From: an uncultured Erysipelotrichaceae bacterium
Lineage (GTDB): Bacteria; Bacillota_I; Bacilli_A; Erysipelotrichales; Coprobacillaceae
Length of the DNA: 6,158 nt
Reading direction: 5' to 3'
Assembly (NCBI GenBank): GCA_945981915.1
Contig: CAMFRJ010000081.1
Span: 1-6,158, forward strand
Each line of letters starts with the position of its first letter. Positions within the stretch are counted from its first letter, which is position 1. The notes under the pieces are model-generated. The model ran no database searches. It saw only the letters and a program-made list of their open reading frames with translations, and was not told the origin of the DNA. Shown piece by piece: positions 1 through 6,158 of this stretch. Position numbers and translations under genes: made by a program.

Positions 1-78
1 AAAACAATAATTCTATTTTTTTCTCATATAATCAATATTTTTTCAAGTAATATAGTTTGTTTATATTTTCACATAAAA

Positions 79-94
79 CACTTTTTTTAAAGTG
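79..94. repeat. short perfect hairpin upstream of pckA
   Basis: CACTTT and AAAGTG form a perfect 6-bp inverted repeat around a TTTT loop, in the AT-rich DNA upstream of pckA. It could be the terminator of a gene lying left of the window, since T-rich DNA follows within about 10 bases, or a weak regulatory palindrome. Positions 1-78 contain no coding frame or other structure that I can support. Confidence 0.3.
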
Positions 95-109
95 ATTTAG
101 GTTTTTGAC

Positions 110-138
110 TAGACAATCTTTCTTGTCGGTTGTATTAT
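110..138 (+). promoter_or_regulatory. candidate sigma-A-type promoter of pckA
   Basis: TAGACA at 110-115 (5 of 6 matches to the -35 consensus) and TATTAT at 133-138 (5 of 6 matches to the -10 consensus) are separated by the ideal 17 bases. Transcription would start near 145, giving a leader of only about 20 nt before the pckA ATG. This is read from the sequence by eye. The alternative -35 TTGACT at 105-110 would leave a 22-base spacer and is less likely. Confidence 0.55.
112..127. promoter_or_regulatory. inverted repeat GACAA-N6-TTGTC, possible operator
   Basis: Two 5-base arms (112-116 and 123-127) form an interrupted palindrome that overlaps the -35 box and spacer of the proposed pckA promoter. 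Such a position suits a repressor site, and pckA is commonly repressed during glycolytic growth in Firmicutes. The arms are short, so chance in AT-rich DNA is a real alternative, and I do not recognise the motif of a named regulator. Confidence 0.3.
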
Positions 139-166
139 ATTCTTTATAGGAATAGGAGAGAATGTT

Positions 167-1744
167 ATGGAAACATATGAACTTGAAAAATATGGGTTTC
201 ATCCCACAGGACGTATTTTTAGAAACAATCCACCAGGAGCTTTGGTGGAAAAAGCTTTATTAAACGGTGAAGGAAGACTCAGCAGAGCTGGTGCTTTATG
301 TATTGAAACAGGTGAAAGAACAGGACGTTCACCTAACGATAAATATATCGTTGATACCCCTGCAGTACATGATTTGATTTCTTGGGGAAAAATCAATAGA
401 CCAGTTTCTAGAGAAGTATTCGATGCTGTTTATGATGAAATGATTCAGTATTTAAATGACAAGGATTTATATATTTTCGATGGTTTTGCAGGAGCAAACA
501 GAAAATATCAATATGGATTCAGAGTCATTAATGAAAAAGCTAGTCAAAACTTATTTATCAGAAATTTATTAATTAGACCTAAAAAATGTCAATTAGAAAA
601 TTTCAAAGAAGATTATCTCATTCTTGTTGCACCTGGATGTAAATTAGATTATCAAAAATTAGATATCAACAGTGAATGTGCTGTTATGATTGATTATGAA
701 AAACAAATCGTTCTTATCGCAGGAACTGGATATTCTGGAGAAATTAAAAAATCAGTTTTCTCTGTCATGAACTTTTTACTTCCTCAAAAGAAAGTATTTA
801 CAATGCATTGCTCAGCCAATATGGGTGTTGATGGAGACACAGCTTTATTCTTCGGTTTATCAGGAACTGGAAAAACAACATTATCCGCCGATCCAAACAG
901 ACGTTTGATTGGTGATGATGAACATGGTTGGTCTCGTAATAGTATCTTTAACTTTGAAGGTGGATGTTATGCAAAATGTATCAACCTTTCTAAAGAAAAC
1001 GAACCAGAAATCTGGAACGCTATTCGTTTTGGTGCTGTCGCTGAAAATGTTAAATTATTTGAAGATACACGTATTATTAATTTTGATGATGGTTCAATCA
1101 CTGAAAATACACGTGTTGGATATCCAATTGAATATATCCCAAATATTGTCTCATCAGGAGTTGGTCCTGTACCAAGAACTATCTTCTTCTTAGCAGCTGA
1201 CGCTTTTGGTGTTTTACCACCAATTTCAAAATTAGACAAGAACGCTGCTATCTATCACTTTGTTTCAGGATACACAAGTAAATTAGCTGGTACAGAAAAT
1301 GGTGTTACAGAACCAGAAGCAACTTTCTCAACTTGCTTCGGTGAACCATTCTTACCTTTAGATACTTCACTCTATGCTCAACAATTTGGTAGACGTGTTG
1401 AAAAAGCAGGTGCTAACGTATTCTTGATCAACACTGGATGGACTGGTGGACAATATGGAAAAGGTCACCGTATTCCATTAAAATACACACGTGCTATGAT
1501 TAACGCTGCTTTAAGAGGAGACCTTGACTTTGTCGAATACAACAAAGATCCATTCTTTAATTTAAGTATTCCAAGAAGTTGCCCAGGTGTGCCTGCAGAA
1601 ATGTTGAATCCAAAAAATACATGGTCAAATAAACGTGACTATGATAAAACAGCGAAGAAATTAGTTAAAATGTTCCAAGACAACTTTAAAAAATATGACT
1701 TACCAAGTACTATTGTTAAAGCTGGTCCAGGATCATATAAATAA
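167..1744 (+). CDS. pckA: phosphoenolpyruvate carboxykinase (ATP)
   Basis: This cytosolic enzyme interconverts oxaloacetate + ATP and PEP + CO2 + ADP. It serves gluconeogenesis or, in many anaerobic gut bacteria, runs in the PEP-carboxylating direction to save ATP. The 525 residues match the usual length of about 520-540 for the ATP-dependent family. Visible signatures in order are: TGRSPNDKY with substrate-binding R54; the KK pair 208-209 and metal ligand H214 in FTMHCSAN; the P-loop GLSGTGKTT at 230-238 with K236; the metal-binding acidic motif IGDDEHGW with D250/D251; TRVGYP; and the nucleotide-site segment NTGWTGGQYGKGHR. No key residue is missing. The ATG at 167 is supported by AGGAG at 154-158, eight bases upstream; the ATG at 162 is out of frame. 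The gene stands alone between its own promoter and terminator. Confidence 0.97.
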   Translation: METYELEKYGFHPTGRIFRNNPPGALVEKALLNGEGRLSRAGALCIETGERTGRSPNDKYIVDTPAVHDLISWGKINRPVSREVFDAVYDEMIQYLNDKDLYIFDGFAGANRKYQYGFRVINEKASQNLFIRNLLIRPKKCQLENFKEDYLILVAPGCKLDYQKLDINSECAVMIDYEKQIVLIAGTGYSGEIKKSVFSVMNFLLPQKKVFTMHCSANMGVDGDTALFFGLSGTGKTTLSADPNRRLIGDDEHGWSRNSIFNFEGGCYAKCINLSKENEPEIWNAIRFGAVAENVKLFEDTRIINFDDGSITENTRVGYPIEYIPNIVSSGVGPVPRTIFFLAADAFGVLPPISKLDKNAAIYHFVSGYTSKLAGTENGVTEPEATFSTCFGEPFLPLDTSLYAQQFGRRVEKAGANVFLINTGWTGGQYGKGHRIPLKYTRAMINAALRGDLDFVEYNKDPFFNLSIPRSCPGVPAEMLNPKNTWSNKRDYDKTAKKLVKMFQDNFKKYDLPSTIVKAGPGSYK

Positions 1745-1749
1745 AAGAT

Positions 1750-1784
1750 AAAAGCTATATTTCAAAATTGAAATATAGCTTTTT
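1750..1784 (+). terminator. pckA terminator, probably bidirectional
   Basis: A 13-14 bp perfect stem (AAAGCTATATTTC paired with GAAATATAGCTTT) encloses a 6-nt loop at 1764-1769 and ends in a T-run on the plus strand, six bases after the pckA stop codon. On the minus strand the same stem is followed by a T-rich tail (TTTTATCTTTTAT). It can therefore also end transcription of the convergent pilin pseudogene. Confidence 0.9.
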
Positions 1785-1826
1785 TATGGTATTGTTATAT
1801 CACTTTTTGCATTAGAAACAGAAGCA

Positions 1827-2410
1827 TTATAACGAATGAATTGTCCCTTTTTCTTTGACATAGATATGATTTTCAAACAATGTCAAAACATAATCATTAT
1901 ATCCCCATTGAACAAATCTGACTTTCCCTTTGAAATTGATTCAGATTAAAATTACCGGTTGTTTATAATTGTTTTCGTAATTAATTACAGATTGTCCTTG
2001 TAGATTCGTAGAATTATTAAATTTAAAAAGAGGGTCTGGGTACCCTGGTTGAGAATCCAAATATTTTAAAATTGACTCAGCAATAGGTTTACTCACTGTA
2101 TCTGCTATAGACTTGTTGTTTTGAACATAATATCACATATAGTTCGTAACCTTGGTCACTTTTTCTTTTTTACCACCATTAATTGAAAAGATGTAAGTAT
2201 CTTGATTTCCTAGTCTTTCATCAAACATTTTTGTTTTGATAGCAGTTGTTTGAGCTGCTTGATATATACCACGGACTTCTGCCATCATTTTTGCTGCATC
2301 TGCTTCATCTAGATAAGACATAACTGAAGGAACAACAACACCCATTAAAACAGCCAAAATGACGACAACAACGATAATCTCAACAAGTGTAAACCTTTTT
2401 TATTCTTTAT
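1827..2410 (-). pseudogene. type IV pilin-like (prepilin) pseudogene
   Basis: Undamaged, this gene would encode a pilin-like protein of about 194 residues. Its start would be MKNKKGFTLVEIIVVVVILA: a short basic leader, the prepilin-peptidase site G|FTLVE with Glu at mature +5, then a hydrophobic helix. Such proteins are processed at the membrane and build pili, competence pseudopili or secretion pseudopili. Four lesions are visible: the start codon is ATA (2408-2410) although AGGAG sits six bases upstream (2417-2421); one T is missing from the Phe codon of GFTLVE (TTT at 2391-2393); and in-frame TGA codons lie at 2133-2135 and 1941-1943. Past each TGA the same frame remains protein-like (YYVQNNKSIADTVSKPIAES..., INFKGKVRFVQWGYND...) up to TAA at 1827-1829. 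The longest open piece is 74 codons (2133-2357). No other pilus gene is nearby. Sequencing error could explain one lesion but hardly four. Confidence 0.85.
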
Positions 2411-2416
2411 GATTTT

Positions 2417-2421
2417 CTCCT
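2417..2421 (-). promoter_or_regulatory. ribosome binding site of the pilin pseudogene
   Basis: AGGAG on the minus strand ends six bases before the ATA codon at 2408-2410. It fixes where the original ATG stood and shows that the start codon, not the translation signal, was lost. I found no convincing promoter in the 62 bases between this gene and the upstream EAL gene. Confidence 0.7.
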
Positions 2422-2459
2422 TTTATTGTCATATCTTCTTTAAAAACAATATCTATTTT

Positions 2460-2487
2460 AAAAAAGAAGGAATTAAAATCCTTCTTT
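2460..2487 (-). terminator. terminator of the EAL gene, overlapping its 3' end
   Basis: On the minus strand, AAAGAAGGA pairs with TCCTTCTTT (9 bp, plus-strand arms 2479-2487 and 2463-2471) around a 7-nt loop, followed by a run of T that continues to 2460. The upstream arm encodes the protein's final residues, and the TAA stop codon (2473-2475) lies within the loop. It separates the EAL gene from the pilin pseudogene downstream. Confidence 0.8.
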
Positions 2488-4671
2488 CTTTAAATAGTTC
2501 TCAAATTGTTTTCTTTGCATAGGTTTTTGAAAATAAAATCCTTGGATTTCATCACATGCCGTTGATTTCAAAAATTCAAGTTGTTCTTTATTTTCAACGC
2601 CTTCTGCAGTTATTTTCAAACCTAAAGCGTTGATCATTAATAAAATATGTTTTAACCTAACGTTTCCTTCTTCATTTCCAATACCATAAATAAGACTTTT
2701 ATCAATTTTAATATTATCAAAATCTTTTAAGCTTAATGCCTGTAATGAAGAATAACCACTACCAAAATCATCCATCAAGATCACAAAGCCCTCTTGTTTT
2801 AATAATTCAATTTGTTTCAAGCTTTCCTTATCTGCTGCTGCATCTTCTGTAATTTCAATTTGTACACTCTTGATATCCAAATCATACTCTTTGATAATAC
2901 GAAGATATTTGGCAACGATATCTCTTCGATATAAACTCGCTCTTGATAAATTAACAGAAACAGGAATGACTTTTCTATTAGCTTCCTTCCAATTATGTAA
3001 ATAACGACATATTTCTTTAAAAACAAATTCATCTAAATCAGCAATCAAACCATTCTTTTCAAACAGCGGGATAAACAATGCTGGTGAAATCACTTCATCT
3101 TGATAATACCATCTTACAAGTGCTTCACAACCCACCAATTTTTCTGTTTGCGTATCAAATTTAGGCTGTAACCAAATATGAAAATCTTTATTCGTCAAAC
3201 TTGTTACCAATGCATCTTCAAGTTGTTTATCTTGAATAATGCGTTTGACAACCAATTCATCATAAAATGAAATACTCTGATCTCTTCTTCCTTTAATATA
3301 TTGCTTTGCTAGTCTTGCATAACCATTAGCCTTATCCATGTCTTTTTCTTCGAGATAATAAACACCCATCTTAGGAACAATGTGAGAAACATGTAAAACA
3401 TCTACTAATTCTTTAATAGATTTTTCTAATTGAATCAATCTCATTTCGATGTTTTCTTTACTATCACCAATCATATAAATAATAAAACAATCAGAATAGA
3501 CTCTAGCTGCCAATTCATTTTTCTTTAAAGACGCAAAAATTTTTTCCCATACTCCACAGATAACATCATTTCCTTTTCCTATACCATAAGTTTCATTGAT
3601 CATTTTAAAATCATCCAAATCTAAAGAAATCAAGAATCCTTTATAATCTTCTTTATTTTCCATTTGACGTTTAAATGATTCAAAATTATCACCGTGTGTC
3701 AAACTATCTTGAAAAGCAACCTGAGCTAATTCTTTTTTTGATTTTTGATATGCGAGTAAATAAACAATAACACCTACCGCAATGACACCAACAACAATGA
3801 TCATTAATTTGGTAACATGTCTAAAAACAGCATCAACACGTTGATCTAAAACCTGACTAGGAACAATGGTTAAAACGTACCACTCTAATTGACAAGAACT
3901 AATATCCAATTCCATATAGTCAACATATTTCTTTTCTTTAAAGTAATATTCTTCTTGACCTCTTTTTTCTTGTGACATGTTCTTTTTGATTTTTTGAACA
4001 ACTTGGTCATTATACTGATCCGTTTCTAATGCCTTAAAAAAGTTATCTAAAACAATACCTTTTGATTTTGTGATACAGTTACCATCCAAAGTAATGATAC
4101 AACTATCCCCTTGTCCATCAAAGGCTTCTACTTTTAATAAATCTTGTAATATTTCTGTAGGATAGGTTCCAAAAAAGACACCTATTATTTTTCCATTTTC
4201 ATAAAGAGGAACACTTAACACATTAATATCTTCTTTTTTTCCAATCGTATCTTCTAAAATATTAGAAATCACATATTCTCCACTTATAGATTTTTTAAAG
4301 AAATCCCTAAAGGAAAGATTTCTTGTAAAACCATCACTAGTATGTGTTGTCCCATCATATTCAATATAGCCAATACGTTTGAATTGATAACTGTTGATAT
4401 CTGTTTGATTTCTTTGAAAGAAATCATGATAATCTTTCCCAGTTGCTACAAATCTTTCACCCATTGTCATTAATACATTAAAATGATATTGAATTTCATT
4501 TTCCAATATTTTCTTATTTTGAACATTCACATCATTTAATGATTTTAACATTTCTGATTCTAATTGATCAGATATTTTTTGAACGCATTGAACAACAGAA
4601 AATATTAAAATAAAAACAGCTGCAACAGCAATACAAATACGTCCAATTGTTTTTTTCATATTTTTCATCAT
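2473..4671 (-). CDS. membrane-bound cyclic-di-GMP phosphodiesterase (Cache-like, degenerate GGDEF, EAL)
   Basis: This 732-residue sensor enzyme is predicted to hydrolyse cyclic-di-GMP to pGpG at the cytoplasmic face of the membrane. TM1 (about 12-30) and TM2 (about 290-309) flank an outside domain resembling dCache-type ligand sensors (FRDFFKKSISGEYVIS and GKIIGVFFGTYP segments). A GGDEF-like domain (about 315-475) has YSDCF at 392-396 where GGDEF is expected, so it should not make c-di-GMP, although it may bind a nucleotide. The EAL domain (about 485-730) keeps the catalytic set: E516 of EAL, N574, E609 of ITE, D634/D635 of DDFGSGYSS, K655 of KID, E690/E693 of AEGVE and Q710 of IQGFYF. Two adjacent ATGs (4671 and 4668) are possible starts: GAGGA at 4677-4681 lies 5 and 8 bases upstream, so the second may be used. 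Family and activity are well supported; the ligand is unknown. Confidence 0.93.
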   Translation of the reverse strand: MMKNMKKTIGRICIAVAAVFILIFSVVQCVQKISDQLESEMLKSLNDVNVQNKKILENEIQYHFNVLMTMGERFVATGKDYHDFFQRNQTDINSYQFKRIGYIEYDGTTHTSDGFTRNLSFRDFFKKSISGEYVISNILEDTIGKKEDINVLSVPLYENGKIIGVFFGTYPTEILQDLLKVEAFDGQGDSCIITLDGNCITKSKGIVLDNFFKALETDQYNDQVVQKIKKNMSQEKRGQEEYYFKEKKYVDYMELDISSCQLEWYVLTIVPSQVLDQRVDAVFRHVTKLMIIVVGVIAVGVIVYLLAYQKSKKELAQVAFQDSLTHGDNFESFKRQMENKEDYKGFLISLDLDDFKMINETYGIGKGNDVICGVWEKIFASLKKNELAARVYSDCFIIYMIGDSKENIEMRLIQLEKSIKELVDVLHVSHIVPKMGVYYLEEKDMDKANGYARLAKQYIKGRRDQSISFYDELVVKRIIQDKQLEDALVTSLTNKDFHIWLQPKFDTQTEKLVGCEALVRWYYQDEVISPALFIPLFEKNGLIADLDEFVFKEICRYLHNWKEANRKVIPVSVNLSRASLYRRDIVAKYLRIIKEYDLDIKSVQIEITEDAAADKESLKQIELLKQEGFVILMDDFGSGYSSLQALSLKDFDNIKIDKSLIYGIGNEEGNVRLKHILLMINALGLKITAEGVENKEQLEFLKSTACDEIQGFYFQKPMQRKQFENYLKKEGF

Positions 4672-4675
4672 TCTA

Positions 4676-4771
4676 TTCCTCTACTTAACTACATTCTACC
4701 ACTAATTACTTTTGTTGTGCTAAACATTCTCAAAATTATGATAAAATATAACAAGCAGATAAGTAGAGAAA
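4676..4771 (-). promoter_or_regulatory. leader with a Shine-Dalgarno-sequestering pairing
   Basis: On the minus strand, TTTCTCTACTTA (4760-4771) is complementary to TAAGTAGAGGAA (4676-4687) over 12 positions with a single G-U pair. The second arm contains the GAGGA ribosome binding site of the EAL gene. If the leader is transcribed, the helix would close a loop of about 72 nt and hide the SD. A competing stem, GACAAG with CTTGTT, could hold the upstream arm in its loop. No match to the c-di-GMP-I (GEMM) riboswitch consensus is visible. This is inferred from complementarity only. Confidence 0.4.
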
Positions 4772-4810
4772 AGATAAGACTTGTCGTTTTCTATATTTTT
4801 ATTTTGCCTC

Positions 4811-4840
4811 ATATTAAATTTATAATTAACATGTAGTCAA
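4811..4840 (-). promoter_or_regulatory. candidate promoter of the EAL gene
   Basis: Reading the minus strand, TTGACT (4835-4840, 5 of 6 matches to -35) and TAATAT (4811-4816, 4 of 6 matches to -10) are 18 bases apart. Transcription would begin near 4804 and give a leader of about 130 nt, which includes both arms of the SD-sequestering pairing. In the rest of the gap between 4672 and 4969 I see no gene. A lone TATAAT at 4861-4866 on the plus strand has no good -35 partner. Confidence 0.45.
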
Positions 4841-4928
4841 ATGTGTGAGTATGACTAGGATATAATGTTATTAGAAACGAAGTATTCACGATGAAACTTT
4901 AAGAGTTTTTTACAATCCTATCACTATT

Positions 4929-4962
4929 TAAAAAAAGATAGAAACAATATCATTTCTATCTT
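4929..4962 (-). terminator. terminator of the ABC permease gene
   Basis: On the minus strand, AAGATAGAAA and TTTCTATCTT (plus-strand arms 4953-4962 and 4935-4944) form a 10-bp stem with an 8-nt loop. It is followed by an uninterrupted run of T and lies seven bases after the permease stop codon. This is a textbook intrinsic terminator and shows that the permease gene is the last in its unit. Confidence 0.88.
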
Positions 4963-4969
4963 ATCAAAT

Positions 4970-6116
4970 CTATTCTGTTCTTAAAGCTGTAACAGGATCT
5001 TCTTGAGCTGCCTTTCTAGAAGGTATTAAACCACCTATGAGTGTAAGAAAGACGCTTAATACGATTAAAACAATAGCTCCACCTATCGGTAATGATGCAC
5101 TAACATCAACACTACCAGCTAAATAATGAATAAGCATATTACCAGGAATCAGCAATAATAAAGAAATACCTATTCCTAATAAACCCGCTAATAAACCAAT
5201 AATAAATGTTTCTGCATTAAAGACTTGTGAAATATTTTTCTTTGATGCTCCTATAGCTCTTAAAATACCAATTTCTTTTTTACGCTCTAAAACACTTATA
5301 TAAGTAATAACACCAATCATAATAGAAGATACCACCAAGGAAATAGCCACAAAAGCAATTAAAACATAGCTAATCACATTGATAATATCAGTCACTGATG
5401 ACATGAGTGTTCCTACATAATCCGTATAAGTAATGACTTTATCCTTGTCAATCTTTTCTACATTTTCATTATATTGATCTAATATATTAATGACTTCTTG
5501 TTTACTATCAAAATCTTTAGGATAAATATTAATTTCACTGGGCTTATTATAATCAGCATAACCAAGACTCTTTAAATTACTATCGTAAGATGTTTGATGC
5601 GTTGTCATCATAGATATCATGAGTTCTGATAATTCTTCTTCATTCATATTCACTTTTATGGATTCAGCAAATTTCTTTGTATCGACGGAAAATGCACTTT
5701 GCATTTGTTTACCTAAATCCCCCATTTGCTGAGTCATTTGGATACTTATTTGTTTTTGTAATGATTGACTGATAGATTGTGAATACTGATTGAAAATATC
5801 TTGAATTTGCTTTTCTAATTGTGTTTGAAATTGATCAGTCAAACCACTTTCTTTTAATAAATTCACCATCTCTGTTTGAATAAGATTTTGTGCTTCTTGT
5901 GTTTGTAAATAGGCTATAAAGTATTCTTGGGTTTGACTTGGATCACTCATCCCTTGACTTTGTGCATATTCTTGGAATGAAGTCATTATTTTTTGACTTA
6001 AAGATTCTAATTGTTCTTGTGAAATATTAAATTTCATTTCAGCAAATATTTGTTCCCAATTGATATCAGGTAATGATGATAAATCAAGTTGTATATTTTT
6101 TAAATCTAAGTCATCC
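4970..6116 (-). CDS. ABC transporter permease, MacB/FtsX family (N-terminus missing)
   Basis: These are the last 381 residues of a membrane permease. The first part (about 5400-6115) is a polar, Gln-rich, probably coiled-coil region that should lie outside the membrane, as in large MacB-like permeases. Then come three membrane segments near 5300-5380, 5135-5206 and 5022-5085. Between the first two is the cytoplasmic loop SVLERKKEIGILRAIGASKK, the FtsX-domain hallmark that contacts the ATPase. The tail P-S-R-K-A-A-x-x-D-P-V-x-A-L-R also fits the family. The expected first membrane helix, and either a fused or a separate ATPase, lie beyond the contig end. Related Firmicutes proteins are often fused ATPase-permeases of about 1,000 residues. 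The substrate (peptide, lipid or antibiotic) cannot be told. The first genomic codon is GAT at 6113-6115; the in-frame ATG at 6131-6133 is adapter DNA and not a start. Confidence 0.9.
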
Positions 6117-6158
6117 CTGTCTCTTATACACATCTGACGCTGCCGACGATATGCAGTG
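6117..6158. other. untrimmed Illumina Nextera adapter and i5 index (artefact)
   Basis: From 6117 to 6135 the sequence is CTGTCTCTTATACACATCT, the Nextera transposase mosaic end. It continues at 6136-6149 with GACGCTGCCGACGA, the rest of the read-1 side adapter. The next eight bases, TATGCAGT (6150-6157), are the reverse complement of ACTGCATA, which I recall as the Nextera i5 index 506. The final G would begin the flow-cell primer part. Read backwards, the mosaic end encodes MCIRDR, a known false N-terminus in contigs from tagmented libraries. These 42 bases should be removed. Confidence 0.97.

Noticed and set aside
909..1239. Reading frames on both strands inside pckA (909-1193 plus, 967-1239 minus, and 199-396 minus)
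   Set aside because: They are shadows of the strongly conserved pckA frame, have no ribosome binding site of note and resemble no family.
1827..2410. UGA read as tryptophan (alternative code) to rescue the pilin gene
   Set aside because: pckA, the EAL gene, the permease and the pilin remnant itself use TGG for Trp, and the three intact genes have no internal TGA. Recoding would also not repair the missing start codon or the 1-nt deletion.
2817..3032. 71-codon minus-strand frame inside the EAL gene
   Set aside because: It is an out-of-frame shadow of the conserved EAL domain with no independent support.
4672..4804. c-di-GMP-I (GEMM) riboswitch upstream of the EAL gene
   Set aside because: The conserved GEMM core motifs are absent and the leader is too AT-rich and short of G/C helices; only an SD-pairing element remains plausible.
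4861..4920. Small plus-strand RNA starting after TATAAT at 4861-4866 and ending near the T-run at 4906-4911
   Set aside because: There is no acceptable -35 box and the possible hairpin AAACT/AGTTT is only 5 bp, so chance in AT-rich DNA is the simpler explanation.
6131..6133. ATG as the start codon of the permease
   Set aside because: It lies inside the Nextera mosaic end, so it is not genomic. The gene is truncated by the contig end.
1..6158. CRISPR arrays, tRNA or rRNA genes, insertion sequences
   Set aside because: I saw no regularly spaced repeats, cloverleaf or rRNA-like segments, transposase frames or long terminal inverted repeats in the window.

Overview
This is the end of a draft contig from a low-GC, Gram-positive bacterium. 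The very AT-rich intergenic DNA, AGGAG-type ribosome binding sites, U-tailed hairpin terminators, ATP-type PEP carboxykinase and FtsX-type permease point to Firmicutes. My best guess is an Erysipelotrichia/Coprobacillaceae-like gut organism, inferred from gene style rather than from any search. The standard genetic code fits: the three intact reading frames use TGG for Trp and have no internal TGA.

Layout, left to right. (1) Positions 1-166 are an AT-rich leader with a good promoter candidate overlapped by an inverted repeat. (2) pckA, plus strand, is intact and appears to be a single-gene unit ending in a strong hairpin terminator. (3) Convergent to it, on the minus strand, is a decayed type IV pilin-like gene (1827-2410). 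It has lost its ATG, carries a 1-nt deletion inside the GFTLVE signature and has two in-frame TGA codons. Only a 74-residue open fragment remains. (4) Upstream of it on the minus strand is a 732-residue membrane-bound cyclic-di-GMP phosphodiesterase (Cache-like sensor, degenerate GGDEF, apparently intact EAL). Its stop codon lies in the loop of its own terminator, and its roughly 130-nt leader contains a 12-bp pairing that would hide the Shine-Dalgarno sequence. (5) At the right end, on the minus strand, is the C-terminal part of a MacB/FtsX-family ABC transporter permease with its terminator. (6) The last 42 bases are not genomic. They are an untrimmed Illumina Nextera adapter plus an index, and they create a false MCIRDR start for the permease.

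The genes do not form one pathway. pckA is central carbon metabolism, the EAL protein is signalling, the pilin is a relic and the ABC permease is envelope transport. A link between the EAL protein and the pilin is plausible, because c-di-GMP controls type IV pili in some Firmicutes, but a terminator separates them and the pilin is broken. I see no complete novel system. The points most worth following are the SD-sequestering leader, the multiply damaged pilin and the adapter artefact.
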